Positions 1-7,800 of a stretch of DNA of 52,192 bases are shown piece after piece. Location of the stretch: the NCBI GenBank assembly GCA_937901225.1, contig CALCGX010000056.1, positions 1-52,192 of the forward strand. Direction: 5' to 3'. The position numbers and the translations under genes are program-made. Source of the stretch: an uncultured Bacteroidales bacterium (GTDB lineage: Bacteria > Bacteroidota > Bacteroidia > Bacteroidales > Paludibacteraceae). Under the pieces are notes generated by a model. It did not search any database and was not told the DNA's origin. It worked only from the letters and a program-made list of their open reading frames with translations. Every line of letters starts with the position of its first letter. The first letter of the stretch is position 1.

Positions 1-858
1 AATTTACATAATGCCATACCTCGCGAAGCGCATGCCCTTTGTGCCGTTCCTATGAAGGACAAGGAAAATGTACGTATTGATATGAATGTATATACCGCTG
101 AAATTGAAAATGAATTCAGTGTAACGGAACCGAACTTGCGTACAGAACTTTCGTCAGAAAGTAACGTACAAAAAGCCATCGATGCGACCCGCGGACAAGT
201 CCTTATGTATGACGGCAAGGTATGCGACGCACGCTTCTACAAGGCTTGTGGTGGCGCTACCGAACTCTTTGAGAACGCTTGGGCCAACGAGCATTATCCA
301 TACCTGGAGGCAGTGCGTGATGAAATAGGCACTCCCCTACCCGATTTGACCATCGAGGAGAATGCACAAGAGTTCATCCGTACAGCGCCATCCGCATACT
401 GCAACACCAACGATCAAGCCATTCTTGGCCAAGTACTCAATAACTACGATCAAGAGACCAAAGACTTCTATCGTTGGACCGTCAAATATACCAAAGAGGA
501 GCTCAGCGACATCATCCGCGAGCGTTCGGGTATTGACTTTGGCGAGATCCTTGACCTCGTGCCTATCAAGCGCGGTCCATCTGCTCGTTTGTACGAGATG
601 CAAATCGTAGGAAGCAAACGCACTATGGTGATTGGCAAGGAGCTCGAAATCCGCAAATGGCTGAGCAAGAGCCACTTGTATAGTAGTGCATTTGTGGTTG
701 ACCGCAACGAAGCGGGCGACTTTATCTTGACTGGTGCAGGATGGGGACACGGTGTAGGTTTGTGCCAAATCGGTGCTGCTGTGATGGCTGCCAAGGGCTA
801 TACCTACGAGCAAATCTTGGCGCACTACTTCCCTGGTAGTAAGCTAGAGGTAATTTAA
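1..858 (+). CDS. SpoIID/LytB domain protein, C-terminal part (5' end outside window)
   Basis: The reading frame is open from base 1, so the ATG at 52 is probably internal and the N-terminus lies outside the window. The visible part carries the second half of a SpoIID/LytB (amidase-enhancer) domain. It shows the segment ATRGQVLMYDGKVCDARFYK followed by CGGATE, and near the C-terminus GAGWGHGVGLCQIGA, then YEQILAHYFPG, which is the family's closing signature. Family knowledge: these proteins act on peptidoglycan outside the inner membrane, either as glycan-strand lytic enzymes (SpoIID) or as activators of amidases (LytB). Bacteroidales carry a SpoIID-like protein without sporulating. The stop is at 856-858 and a dyad repeat starts 5 bases later. 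Domain assignment is secure; the exact activity is inferred. Confidence 0.85.
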   Translation, partial: NLHNAIPREAHALCAVPMKDKENVRIDMNVYTAEIENEFSVTEPNLRTELSSESNVQKAIDATRGQVLMYDGKVCDARFYKACGGATELFENAWANEHYPYLEAVRDEIGTPLPDLTIEENAQEFIRTAPSAYCNTNDQAILGQVLNNYDQETKDFYRWTVKYTKEELSDIIRERSGIDFGEILDLVPIKRGPSARLYEMQIVGSKRTMVIGKELEIRKWLSKSHLYSSAFVVDRNEAGDFILTGAGWGHGVGLCQIGAAVMAAKGYTYEQILAHYFPGSKLEVI

Positions 859-863
859 TTCCG

Positions 864-926
864 CCCACAGATTGCACGGATTATCACAAATAAATAAGAT
901 TCGTGAATATCTGTGAGATCAGTGGG
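864..926. repeat. Imperfect 63-bp dyad repeat (REP-like) between two genes
   Basis: The left arm CCCACAGATTGCACGGATTA and its continuation pair with the right arm ending CTGTGAGATCAGTGGG. Read as reverse complements the arms agree at about 24 of 29 positions. Each arm is itself built of CACnGAT half-units spaced 10-11 bases. It lies directly behind the SpoIID-type stop and ends 11 bases before the next start codon. Comparable CACAGATTACACGGATT dyads are dispersed in Bacteroidales intergenic DNA; function unknown. It could fold as an RNA hairpin and act as a transcript-end barrier. Confidence 0.7.
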
Positions 927-937
927 AAATAAGAAGA

Positions 938-1975
938 ATGTCCAGAATATATTTCATATTGTGTTTGCTTGGGTTGGCGTGCGTGGCATGCCAACCTGCT
1001 ACTAACACATCCGCGTTGGAGAACACTGCGGGATTTAATATTGAGATTCAAAACGATAGCACGACCATCACCATCTACTCGCCTTGGCAGAAGGGCAAAG
1101 TGATGCAACAATTGGCGTTCAACCAAGTTTATGAGCGCATTGTGTGTACATCGGCCACACATATAGGCTTTATCAGCGAGCTGGGAATGACGGACAAAGT
1201 GGTAGGCGTTTGCCGCCCAGAGCGCGTATATAATTTGAGCAAAGAAGACCGAGGGCGTATCACAGATATTGGCGATGATATGCAGCCGAGTATGGAACAG
1301 ATTCTATTGCTCAATCCCGACCTCGTGATACTCTATACCTACGCCCAAGGCGACCCCATTCCTGCACAAGTGGAGGCATTGGGAATCCCTATTTTGTATT
1401 GCAACGAATGGACAGAGACTACCCCACTCGCTCGTGCTGAATGGATACGTGTGTTTGGTGCCGTCTTTGGTTGTCAAACAAAAGCAGATAGCGTGTTCGC
1501 GAGCGTCAGAGACGCGTACGATGAGGCGAGAAGGCGAGAAGGCGATGAGGCAAAAGGTGAGAGTGTCATGTCCGGAATGTCGTGGCGAGGAACATGGTAT
1601 GTACCTGCGGGGGGAACTTTCATGGGACATCTTTTCCGAGATGCAGGCGCACAATACAAGTATGAAGATAATCCTTCCACTTCATCTATTCCGCTGACAA
1701 TGGAGCAGGCTATTCAGGATTTTGCTCAGGCAGATGTTTGGGTAGGCTGCGAGGCTAATAGTTTGAAGGAATTAGAGGCTATAGATAAGAAACACACATG
1801 GTTCAACGCTTTTCAAACGGGGCTAGTCTATAATTTCCGCCGCAGGGCATTGCCTAGTGGAGCAAATGACTTTTGGGAATCGGGTACGGTTCACCCAGAG
1901 CGTATTTTGCAAGACTTGCAACATATTTTAGAAGGCGATACTACGCAACTTTACTATGTAGAAAAGTTGAAATAA
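938..1975 (+). CDS. ABC transporter substrate-binding lipoprotein (BtuF/FepB-like, Peripla_BP_2)
   Basis: 345 residues. Starts with a lipoprotein signal, MSRIYFILCLLGLACVAC followed by QPATN, so the mature protein would be lipid-anchored. The segment ERIVCTSATHIGFISELGM and then VVGVCRPERVYN matches the first lobe of cobalamin/iron-siderophore/heme binding proteins. The second half has MEQILLLNPDLVILYT, RGTWYVPAGGTFMGHLFRDA and a closing TVHPERILQDLQHIL, typical of the family in Bacteroidota. Role: captures a metal-chelate or corrinoid ligand for an ABC importer; no permease gene lies in the window, so the ligand is not determined. Oddity: residues about 196-208 (RRREGDEAKGE region) are encoded by an 8-bp tandem repeat and look like an inserted loop. 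Confidence 0.82.
   Translation: MSRIYFILCLLGLACVACQPATNTSALENTAGFNIEIQNDSTTITIYSPWQKGKVMQQLAFNQVYERIVCTSATHIGFISELGMTDKVVGVCRPERVYNLSKEDRGRITDIGDDMQPSMEQILLLNPDLVILYTYAQGDPIPAQVEALGIPILYCNEWTETTPLARAEWIRVFGAVFGCQTKADSVFASVRDAYDEARRREGDEAKGESVMSGMSWRGTWYVPAGGTFMGHLFRDAGAQYKYEDNPSTSSIPLTMEQAIQDFAQADVWVGCEANSLKELEAIDKKHTWFNAFQTGLVYNFRRRALPSGANDFWESGTVHPERILQDLQHILEGDTTQLYYVEKLK
1523..1560 (+). repeat. 8-bp tandem repeat inside the binding-protein gene
   Basis: Units GAGGCGA, GAAGGCGA, GAAGGCGA and diverged TGAGGCA/AAAGGTGA lie in frame and encode a charged stretch (EARRREGDEAKGE) between the hinge and the RGTWYVPAGG segment. The repeat purity suggests recent slippage or insertion in a solvent loop. 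Confidence 0.55.
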
Positions 1976-2035
1976 TCATTGTAAAGAATATTTGGAATAA
2001 TCATTATAACTTATTATATAATAGACCTTTAATTG

Positions 2036-2692
2036 ATGCGATACAAACTACTTTACATACTACTCTGGTGCAGTGCTATGGTATTTGCACAAAATGATAC
2101 TACTGCTCTTAAAAAAGAAAAGGTACGTGTATTTCAAGGTTGTAGTGGTGGTATGATGGTGCATGCGGGCTATTTGTTTGGGCAACCCGCGGGTGCTATC
2201 CTGCCAACAGGTGAACAAATTAGTATGCAAGGCTTGACCTATGGTTTGGGTGGTTCGATGCGTGTCAATCTAATGAAGCACTTGCGAATTGGTTGTGAGG
2301 GCTTTAGTTCCAATGTGAAGAGTGGCATGACTGACCAACACGATTTTCTGCAAAAAGGTAGTTATATCCGTACTGGTTGGGGCGGCGTTATTGCCGATGC
2401 ATGCTGGCGTATGGAGAAGGTGTGGCCCTATATTGGTGGCTCGGTAGGTGGTGGTGCCATGCACACATTGTCTATCGTAGATGGTAGTCAAGACGATTGG
2501 CAAGCAGAAGGAGTCGCTATTCTGCACAAGCAAGGATTTGGTTATGTAAATCCGTATGTGGGTATGGATTATTGTATTACCAAACGCATACATGCTACGT
2601 TCCGTTTGGATTGGATGTTGGCATTTGCTAACAAGCAGTTGGTTTTCCCTACAGGTCCCAGATTGTATGTGGGAATTATGTTCTGCCACTAA
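2036..2692 (+). CDS. Small secreted protein, probably an outer-membrane beta-barrel
   Basis: 218 residues from the ATG at 2036; a TTG one codon upstream is less likely. The N-terminus MRYKLLYILLWCSAMVFA followed by QNDTT is a clear Sec signal peptide. The mature part alternates Gly-rich and aromatic/hydrophobic stretches, for example GGMMVHAGYLFGQPAG, YGLGGSMRVNLMKHLRIGCE, WPYIGGSVGGGAMH and a terminal RLYVGIMFCH, the pattern of porin-like barrels with an aromatic-containing C-terminal strand. No specific family recognised. It stands 60 bases behind the binding-protein gene and faces thiL across a bidirectional hairpin terminator. Function unknown. Confidence 0.6.
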   Translation: MRYKLLYILLWCSAMVFAQNDTTALKKEKVRVFQGCSGGMMVHAGYLFGQPAGAILPTGEQISMQGLTYGLGGSMRVNLMKHLRIGCEGFSSNVKSGMTDQHDFLQKGSYIRTGWGGVIADACWRMEKVWPYIGGSVGGGAMHTLSIVDGSQDDWQAEGVAILHKQGFGYVNPYVGMDYCITKRIHATFRLDWMLAFANKQLVFPTGPRLYVGIMFCH

Positions 2693-2710
2693 GACTTTAT
2701 TGAAATAGAA

Positions 2711-2740
2711 AACGCCACTCTTCAATTGGAGAGTGGCGTT
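2711..2740. terminator. Bidirectional rho-independent terminator
   Basis: Perfect 10-bp stem AACGCCACTC / GAGTGGCGTT with a 10-base loop. It is followed on + by TTGTTAT and on - by TTCTATTTCA. It separates the small secreted protein (+) from thiL (-), both of which end next to it. Confidence 0.85.
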
Positions 2741-2756
2741 TTGTTATATGTAATGG

Positions 2757-3785
2757 TTATTTCTTAAAAGCGTTCCAGCCTTGGGCTTGAAGTGAGAGTT
2801 CTTCACCATTGCGACCGATAAGATTGACACCATGCTCGGGCTTGGTGATATGACCTATCAAATACACATCCTCCAATGGAATGAGTTTCTCGTAATCATC
2901 TAGATTACAAGTAAATAGCAACTCATAATCTTCTCCGCCATTGAGGGCACAAGTGACAATATTAAGGTTCATTTCCTCGGCTAATGCTGCTGCTTGGTAG
3001 TCGATTGGCAATTTGTCTTCGTAGATTGAGCAACCAACATTGGATTGGGTGCAGATGTGCATGAGTTCGCTACTAAGTCCATCAGAGATATCCATCATAG
3101 CAGTAGGTTTGATTCCCGCTTTGTGCAGTTGCTCGATGATGTCGCGGCGTGCTTCTGGTTTGAGTTGGCGCTCAAGCAAATATTCGCGTCCTTCGAAAGC
3201 AGGGGTAGCATTCTCGTTGGCATTCATCACAATACGCTCACGTTCAAGCAGTTGCAGTCCCATATAAGCAGTACCAAGGTTGCCCGTCACGCAGATAAGA
3301 TCATTGACTTTGGCACCATCGCGATAGACGATATCGGAGTCATATGCAGTACCGAGGCAAGTGATGGAGATGGTCAATCCTGTCATAGAAGCAGAGGTAT
3401 CCCCACCTACGAGATCTACGTTGTATTTTTCGCATGCGAGGCGTATGCCAGCATAGAGTTCTTCGAGGTCTTCTACGGAGAAACGTTTGCTAATTCCGAG
3501 AGAAACAGTGATTTGCGTAGGGGTGCCATTCATGGCATAGATGTCGGAGAAATTGACAACAGCGGCCTTGTAACCAAGATGCTTGAGAGGTACGTACTCC
3601 AAATTGAAGTGGATACCTTCGAGCAAGAGATCGGTAGTAACAAGCGTGCGTTTGTCGGCATAGTGCATCACCGCAGCATCGTCACCTACTCCTTTTTGGG
3701 TAGAAGGTTGCACGGGTTTGATATCTTTAGTGAGGTGCTTAATGAGCCCAAATTCACCGAGTGTAGAGATTTCTGTTTTGGACAT
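2757..3785 (-). CDS. thiL: Thiamine-monophosphate kinase
   Basis: 342 residues. Phosphorylates thiamine monophosphate to thiamine pyrophosphate with ATP in the cytosol, the last step of thiamine biosynthesis. Motifs of the AIR-synthase/ThiL superfamily are all present: GVGDDAAV near residue 32 (Mg/ATP-binding aspartates), TTDLLLEGIHF near 49, NFSDIYAMNGTP near 76, LVGGDTSAS near 125, MDISDGLSSEL near 232 and NGGEDYELLF near 280. The start MSKTEISTLGEFGLI fits the family; the frame stays open upstream but that part is repeat-derived low-complexity sequence and lies partly upstream of a well-formed promoter. Leader of about 90 bases with heptamer repeats. No other thi genes nearby. Confidence 0.95.
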   Translation of the reverse strand: MSKTEISTLGEFGLIKHLTKDIKPVQPSTQKGVGDDAAVMHYADKRTLVTTDLLLEGIHFNLEYVPLKHLGYKAAVVNFSDIYAMNGTPTQITVSLGISKRFSVEDLEELYAGIRLACEKYNVDLVGGDTSASMTGLTISITCLGTAYDSDIVYRDGAKVNDLICVTGNLGTAYMGLQLLERERIVMNANENATPAFEGREYLLERQLKPEARRDIIEQLHKAGIKPTAMMDISDGLSSELMHICTQSNVGCSIYEDKLPIDYQAAALAEEMNLNIVTCALNGGEDYELLFTCNLDDYEKLIPLEDVYLIGHITKPEHGVNLIGRNGEELSLQAQGWNAFKK

Positions 3786-3797
3786 AACGTTTTTTTT

Positions 3798-3822
3798 AGT
3801 TGACAGTTGATAGTTGAGAGTT
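3798..3822. repeat. Heptamer tract AGTTGAC in thiL leader
   Basis: Units AGTTGAC, AGTTGAT, AGTTGAG and a broken AGTTCTT lie 13-37 bases upstream of the thiL start codon. Same family as the tracts at 21516, 27606 and 36084. Confidence 0.75.
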
Positions 3823-3881
3823 CTTATCTCGCATACGCTCGAACGATCACTCGCAGAGCTCGTGTACGACAGTTGCGGGTG

Positions 3882-3912
3882 CAAAGGTACGGAAAAATTT
3901 GCGAGCATGCAA
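3882..3912 (-). promoter_or_regulatory. Promoter of thiL
   Basis: Read on the minus strand: TTG at 3912-3910 (-33 element), 20-base spacer, TACCTTTG at 3889-3882 (-7 element, consensus TAnnTTTG). Bacteroidetes primary-sigma type. Confidence 0.75.
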
Positions 3913-3921
3913 ATTTTTGAT

Positions 3922-3949
3922 GTGAAAAGTGAAAACTGAAAGGTGAAAG
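3922..3949. repeat. GTGAAAA tract upstream of ruvA
   Basis: Contains the phrase GTGAAAAGTGAAAACTGAAA (3922-3941), which recurs base for base at 4805-4824 just behind ruvA, so the same diverged phrase brackets the gene. Confidence 0.75.
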
Positions 3950-3987
3950 CTTGCAGGAAAAGTGGGAAGATACGGGGAAAGTATTGG

Positions 3988-4031
3988 ATGGTAATAGCGT
4001 GGTAACGAAGTGGTATCAAGGTGGTAACGAG
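3988..4031. repeat. Four-copy 11-bp tandem repeat
   Basis: Units ATGGTAATAGC, GTGGTAACGAA, GTGGTATCAAG, GTGGTAACGAG. The period is one DNA helical turn. It lies between the thiL and ruvA promoters, about 80 bases upstream of the latter. Confidence 0.8.
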
Positions 4032-4111
4032 AAAGAAAGCGGAAAGATAAGTTCTTGTTCAGAGATGAACAGATCGATAAATTTATCTTTTTCAAAAAAA
4101 GTACGATTTTT

Positions 4112-4143
4112 CTTGTGTATGTGCAAAAATTTTAGTAATTTTG
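4112..4143 (+). promoter_or_regulatory. Promoter of ruvA
   Basis: CTTG at 4112-4115, 20-base spacer, TAATTTTG at 4136-4143. The start codon at 4169 gives a leader of about 20 bases. Confidence 0.75.
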
Positions 4144-4168
4144 CGCGTTTTTGTGTATAGTTACAATT

Positions 4169-4801
4169 ATGATTGAATATATAAAAGGAAATTTGACGGA
4201 TTTGACCCCTACTTATGCGGTGATTGAGGCAGCAGGAGTGGGATATGCAATCAATATCGCATTGCCAACGTATTCTGCGTTGGTGGGCAAAGAGAATTCG
4301 GAGACGAAACTATTTGTAACCGAAATTATTCGTGAAGATACACACGATTTGTTCGGTTTCTTTACTCGTGGCGAACGTGAGTTGTTTTTGATGCTTATGA
4401 CCGTGAGTGGCATTGGCGCGAACACAGCACGAATGATTATGTCGGCATACTCTGCGAGTGAGATACGTCAAATTATTGCTACGGGTAACGCGCGTGCGCT
4501 TTCGCAAGTGAAAGGACTGGGCCCCAAGACAGCACAACGCATTATTGTGGATTTGAAGGACAAGGTGCTGAAAATAGACCTTGGTTCAGAGGCTAGCCAA
4601 GGCAGTTTAGAGGACGCCGCAAGCGGCTACAGTTTAGAGGCGAAAGGCGTGGATAGTGAAATCAAACAAGAGGCGGTAAGTGCATTGACCATGTTAGGAT
4701 TTGCAGCTGCTGCAAGCGGAAAAGTGGTAGATAAGATTTTGAAAGCTGAACCACAGGCAAGCGTGGAGCAAGTAATTAGACAAGCGCTGAAGATGCTTTG
4801 A
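4169..4801 (+). CDS. ruvA: Holliday junction branch migration protein RuvA
   Basis: 210 residues starting at MIEYIKGNLTDL, the canonical RuvA start; an upstream in-frame TTG (4151) lies too close to the promoter. RuvA tetramers bind four-way junctions and load the RuvB motor. Domain I (OB fold) covers residues 1-62 with REDTHDLFGF; domain II has two helix-hairpin-helix motifs, VSGIGANTA near 80 and VKGLGPKTAQRI near 114; domain III (RuvB-binding) begins near 162 with EAVSALTMLGF. The flexible linker between II and III (about 145-160) is encoded by a repeat element (see 4604-4640). sprA follows 39 bases behind and probably shares the transcript. Confidence 0.96.
   Translation: MIEYIKGNLTDLTPTYAVIEAAGVGYAINIALPTYSALVGKENSETKLFVTEIIREDTHDLFGFFTRGERELFLMLMTVSGIGANTARMIMSAYSASEIRQIIATGNARALSQVKGLGPKTAQRIIVDLKDKVLKIDLGSEASQGSLEDAASGYSLEAKGVDSEIKQEAVSALTMLGFAAAASGKVVDKILKAEPQASVEQVIRQALKML
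4604..4640 (+). repeat. Composite repeat element inserted in frame in the RuvA linker
   Basis: AGTTTAGAGG at 4604-4613 and again at 4631-4640 flank a core ACGCCGCAAGCGGCTAC whose centre is a perfect hairpin. The same layout, AGTTTAGTGGACGC then GCTACTGTTTAGAG, recurs at 33186-33216 across the ddl stop codon. Here it encodes GSLEDAASGYSLEAKG without breaking the frame. Confidence 0.7.
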
Positions 4802-4802
4802 A

Positions 4803-4840
4803 AGGTGAAAAGTGAAAACTGAAAAGTGAAAGGTGAAATA
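4803..4840. repeat. GTGAAAA tract forming the sprA leader
   Basis: Repeats of GTGAAAA/CTGAAAA/GTGAAAG fill the whole gap between the ruvA stop and the GTG chosen for sprA. The AAAGG at 4829-4833 could serve as a ribosome-binding site, so the repeat itself would set initiation. Confidence 0.7.
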
Positions 4841-7800
4841 GTGAAGAAACTAGTAATCATACTATTGAGCGTGTTGCCTATGTTGGCATGGGCACAAGAG
4901 CAGGATACTATTGTGTCTTGGCAAGAGAATGATAGTATCAAGATGGCTCCATTACAGGTGCAAGGAGTAGGTGCGGATAATTACGACGACTTGACACGCC
5001 CTCAAAGTAGTCTAGACCTAGAGAATCCAGATAATGTAAAGACGAGCATTGAATATGACCCATTGACGGGATATTACGTGATGCACACGCGCATCGGCGA
5101 TGTGGATATCGCGACACCATATCTGATGACCTCGGACGAATATCGTGCATACAGCGAACGCGAGACGATGGGCAAGTATTGGCAATCAAAGATTAGCGAA
5201 GTGGAGCACGATAATGAGAAGAAGTTCGATATCACGGATATGAAGTTCAACATCGGACCTGCGGATAAGGTGTTTGGTCCAGGTGGTGTGCAGTTGAAAA
5301 TGCAAGGTTCGGCGGAATTGTTGTTTGGTTTTAAACACCAATATGTGGACAATCCCGCATTGACAGAGCGCTCGAGAAACAATAATATCTTTGACTTTGA
5401 CGAGAAGATTCAGGTGAATGTGAATGGTAAGGTGGGCGATAAACTTAATATGAATTTGAGTTATAACACCGAAGCTTCGTTCGACTTTGACCAACAAAAC
5501 TTAAAACTCAACTATAAAGGACAAGAGGACGACATTATCCAATCACTGGAGGCAGGTAATGTATCTATGAACCTCAATAGCAGCCTGATACAAGGAAGTA
5601 GTGCACTATTTGGTATCAAGACCGATTTGAAATTTGGTAAGCTGAAAGTGCAAGCGTTGATTTCGCAACAAAACTCTGAAAGTCAGTCTGTTTCGAGTAA
5701 AGGTGGTGCACAAACAACCAGCTTTGAGGTGCCCATTGATAGCTATGACGAGAATCGCCACTTCTTCTTGAGTTATTATTTCCGCGACAATTATGAGCAG
5801 GCTATGCAATCGCTGCCTTATATTGCGAGTGGTGTGACGATTAACCGCATTGAAGTGTGGGTAACCAACAAACGTGGTAATTATGATCAAGCACGTAATA
5901 TCGTGGCGCTGACAGACTTGGGTGAGAATGACCCACAACATATTTTGAACGCATCTATTAGTGCAACTTCGGGAGCACGAATGCCTTATAACAAAGCGAA
6001 CTCACTCTATCAAACTTTGGCCATGGAGCATACAAATATCCGTGATATTCAACAGATTAGTTCTGTGATGCAAAACTTGACGGATATGGACTTGAGTGAA
6101 GATTATGAGAAGATTGAGTCTGCTCGATTGCTCAATAACGGCGAATACACATTGAATGCCGCATTGGGTTATATCTCCTTGAAAACCGCATTGAACCAAG
6201 ACGAGGTGTTGGCTGTAGCCTATGAGTACACCTATGGTGGACAAGTGTATCAAGTGGGTGAGTTCTCTACAGACGGCGGCGAGAACATGGGTGCACCTAA
6301 TGCATTGTTGCTCAAGATGTTGAAGAGCACCAATAATGCTCCTACTCACAAGAACAAAGGTACTTGGGACCTGATGATGAAAAACGTCTATTCATTAGGA
6401 GCAAGCCAAATATCAAGCGATAAGTTTGAATTGTACATCCAATACCGCAATGACTCGGTAGGAACGGAGATGCAATACTTGATGGAGGGAGATATTAAGG
6501 GTAAACAGTTGTTGCGCGTGATGAACCTTGACCGATTGGACTCACGTAATAACGCTTCTCCTGATGGACGCTTTGACTACGTGGAAGGCTATACTGCCCT
6601 ATCCTCTTCTGGACGAATCATCTTCCCTGTATTGGAGCCATTTGGTAGCCACTTGGCGCAAGCGATAGGCAACCCAACGATTGCAGAGAAATATATTTTC
6701 CAAGAGCTTTATGACTCGACATTGGTCAGCGCACAAGAGTTGTCGGAGAAGAATAAATTTGTGTTGATGGGTAAATACAAAGGTAGTGCTGGCAACGAGA
6801 TTCGATTGAATGCGATGAATATTCCTCGTGGAAGTGTGGTAGTAACCGCAGGTGGTGCGACGTTGATTGAAAACGTAGATTATACCGTGGATTACACGAT
6901 GGGAACGGTGACGATTCTTAACCAATCGATTATTGATGCGGGAACGAATGTGGATGTAAAATTGGAGAACCAATCGCTCTTCTCCATGCAACGCAAGTCG
7001 CTCTTTGGCGCCCATTTGGAATATGAATTTAATAAGGATTTCACCGTTGGCGGTACCATCATGCACTTGCGCGAGAAACCGCTAACAACTAAGGTGAACA
7101 CTGGTAGTGAGCCATTGGCAAATACAATTTGGGGTGTGAACACTAGTTGGAAGACGGAATTACAATGGCTGACTTTGTTGATTGACAAAGTGCCTTGGAT
7201 AGAGGCAACAGCCCCTTCGACCTTCCAATTGAATGCTGAGTTTGCACACCTTATACCAGGTCACACGAAAGACGTTGGTCAAGTTGGTACGGCATATATT
7301 GACGACTTTGAGGCAACAAAAACTAATATTGATATTCATTACCCGAGCTATTGGCGATTGGCATCTACTCCTACGGGGGATAAATTTGTAGAGGCAGATG
7401 AAAGTAACAACATTGCATACAATAAAAACCGCGCATTATTGGCATGGTACACTGTAGATCCAATCTTTGGTATTCCTCAAAGCAATACACCAAAGCACAT
7501 TAAGGATGATCCCGAGGCGATGTCTGACCATCGTACGCGTGTGGTGATGGAGCAGGAGATTTATCCAGACAAGCAATCGCTGCCTAATGCAGATTCGAAA
7601 TTGGCAGTCATGAACTTGAGTTTCTACCCAGAAGAGCGTGGTCCGTATAATATTTCCGCAGACGAGATTGGATTTGATGGCAAGTTGACAAATCCAAAGC
7701 AACGCTGGGGCGGTATCATGCGCAAATTGGATAATACCGATTTTGAAAAAGCGAATATTGAGTATATCGAATTTTGGTTGATGGACCCATTCTTGACCAA

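Larger units (their letters stand above)
3786..4168. other. 383-bp gene-free stretch between divergent thiL and ruvA
   Basis: Holds, left to right: an AGTTGAC heptamer tract, an unexplained region rich in CTCG/CGAG words (3826-3880), the thiL promoter, a GTGAAAA tract, a four-copy 11-bp tandem repeat, an A+T-rich stretch and the ruvA promoter. No convincing small protein or structured RNA was seen. Confidence 0.7.

Noticed and set aside
3045..3803. 252-codon open frame opposite thiL
   Set aside because: Antisense shadow of a fully conserved kinase gene; no start signal or family.
3826..3880. Small RNA or riboswitch (TPP) upstream of thiL
   Set aside because: The stretch lies downstream of the thiL promoter, but the conserved TPP-riboswitch words (CUGAGA, and the ACCUGAUCUGG region) are absent.
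4616..4627. GCCGC-AA-GCGGC hairpin as a terminator
   Set aside because: It lies inside ruvA, followed by conserved domain III codons, with no U-tract.
3922..4840. Composite transposon bounded by GTGAAAA phrases around ruvA
   Set aside because: The bracketed gene is core, there is no transposase, and the phrases are only about 30 bases of low complexity.
4627..4941. Small minus-strand protein with FTFQFSLFTFQ-like words
   Set aside because: It is the translated reverse of the GTGAAAA tract plus ruvA and sprA antisense sequence.
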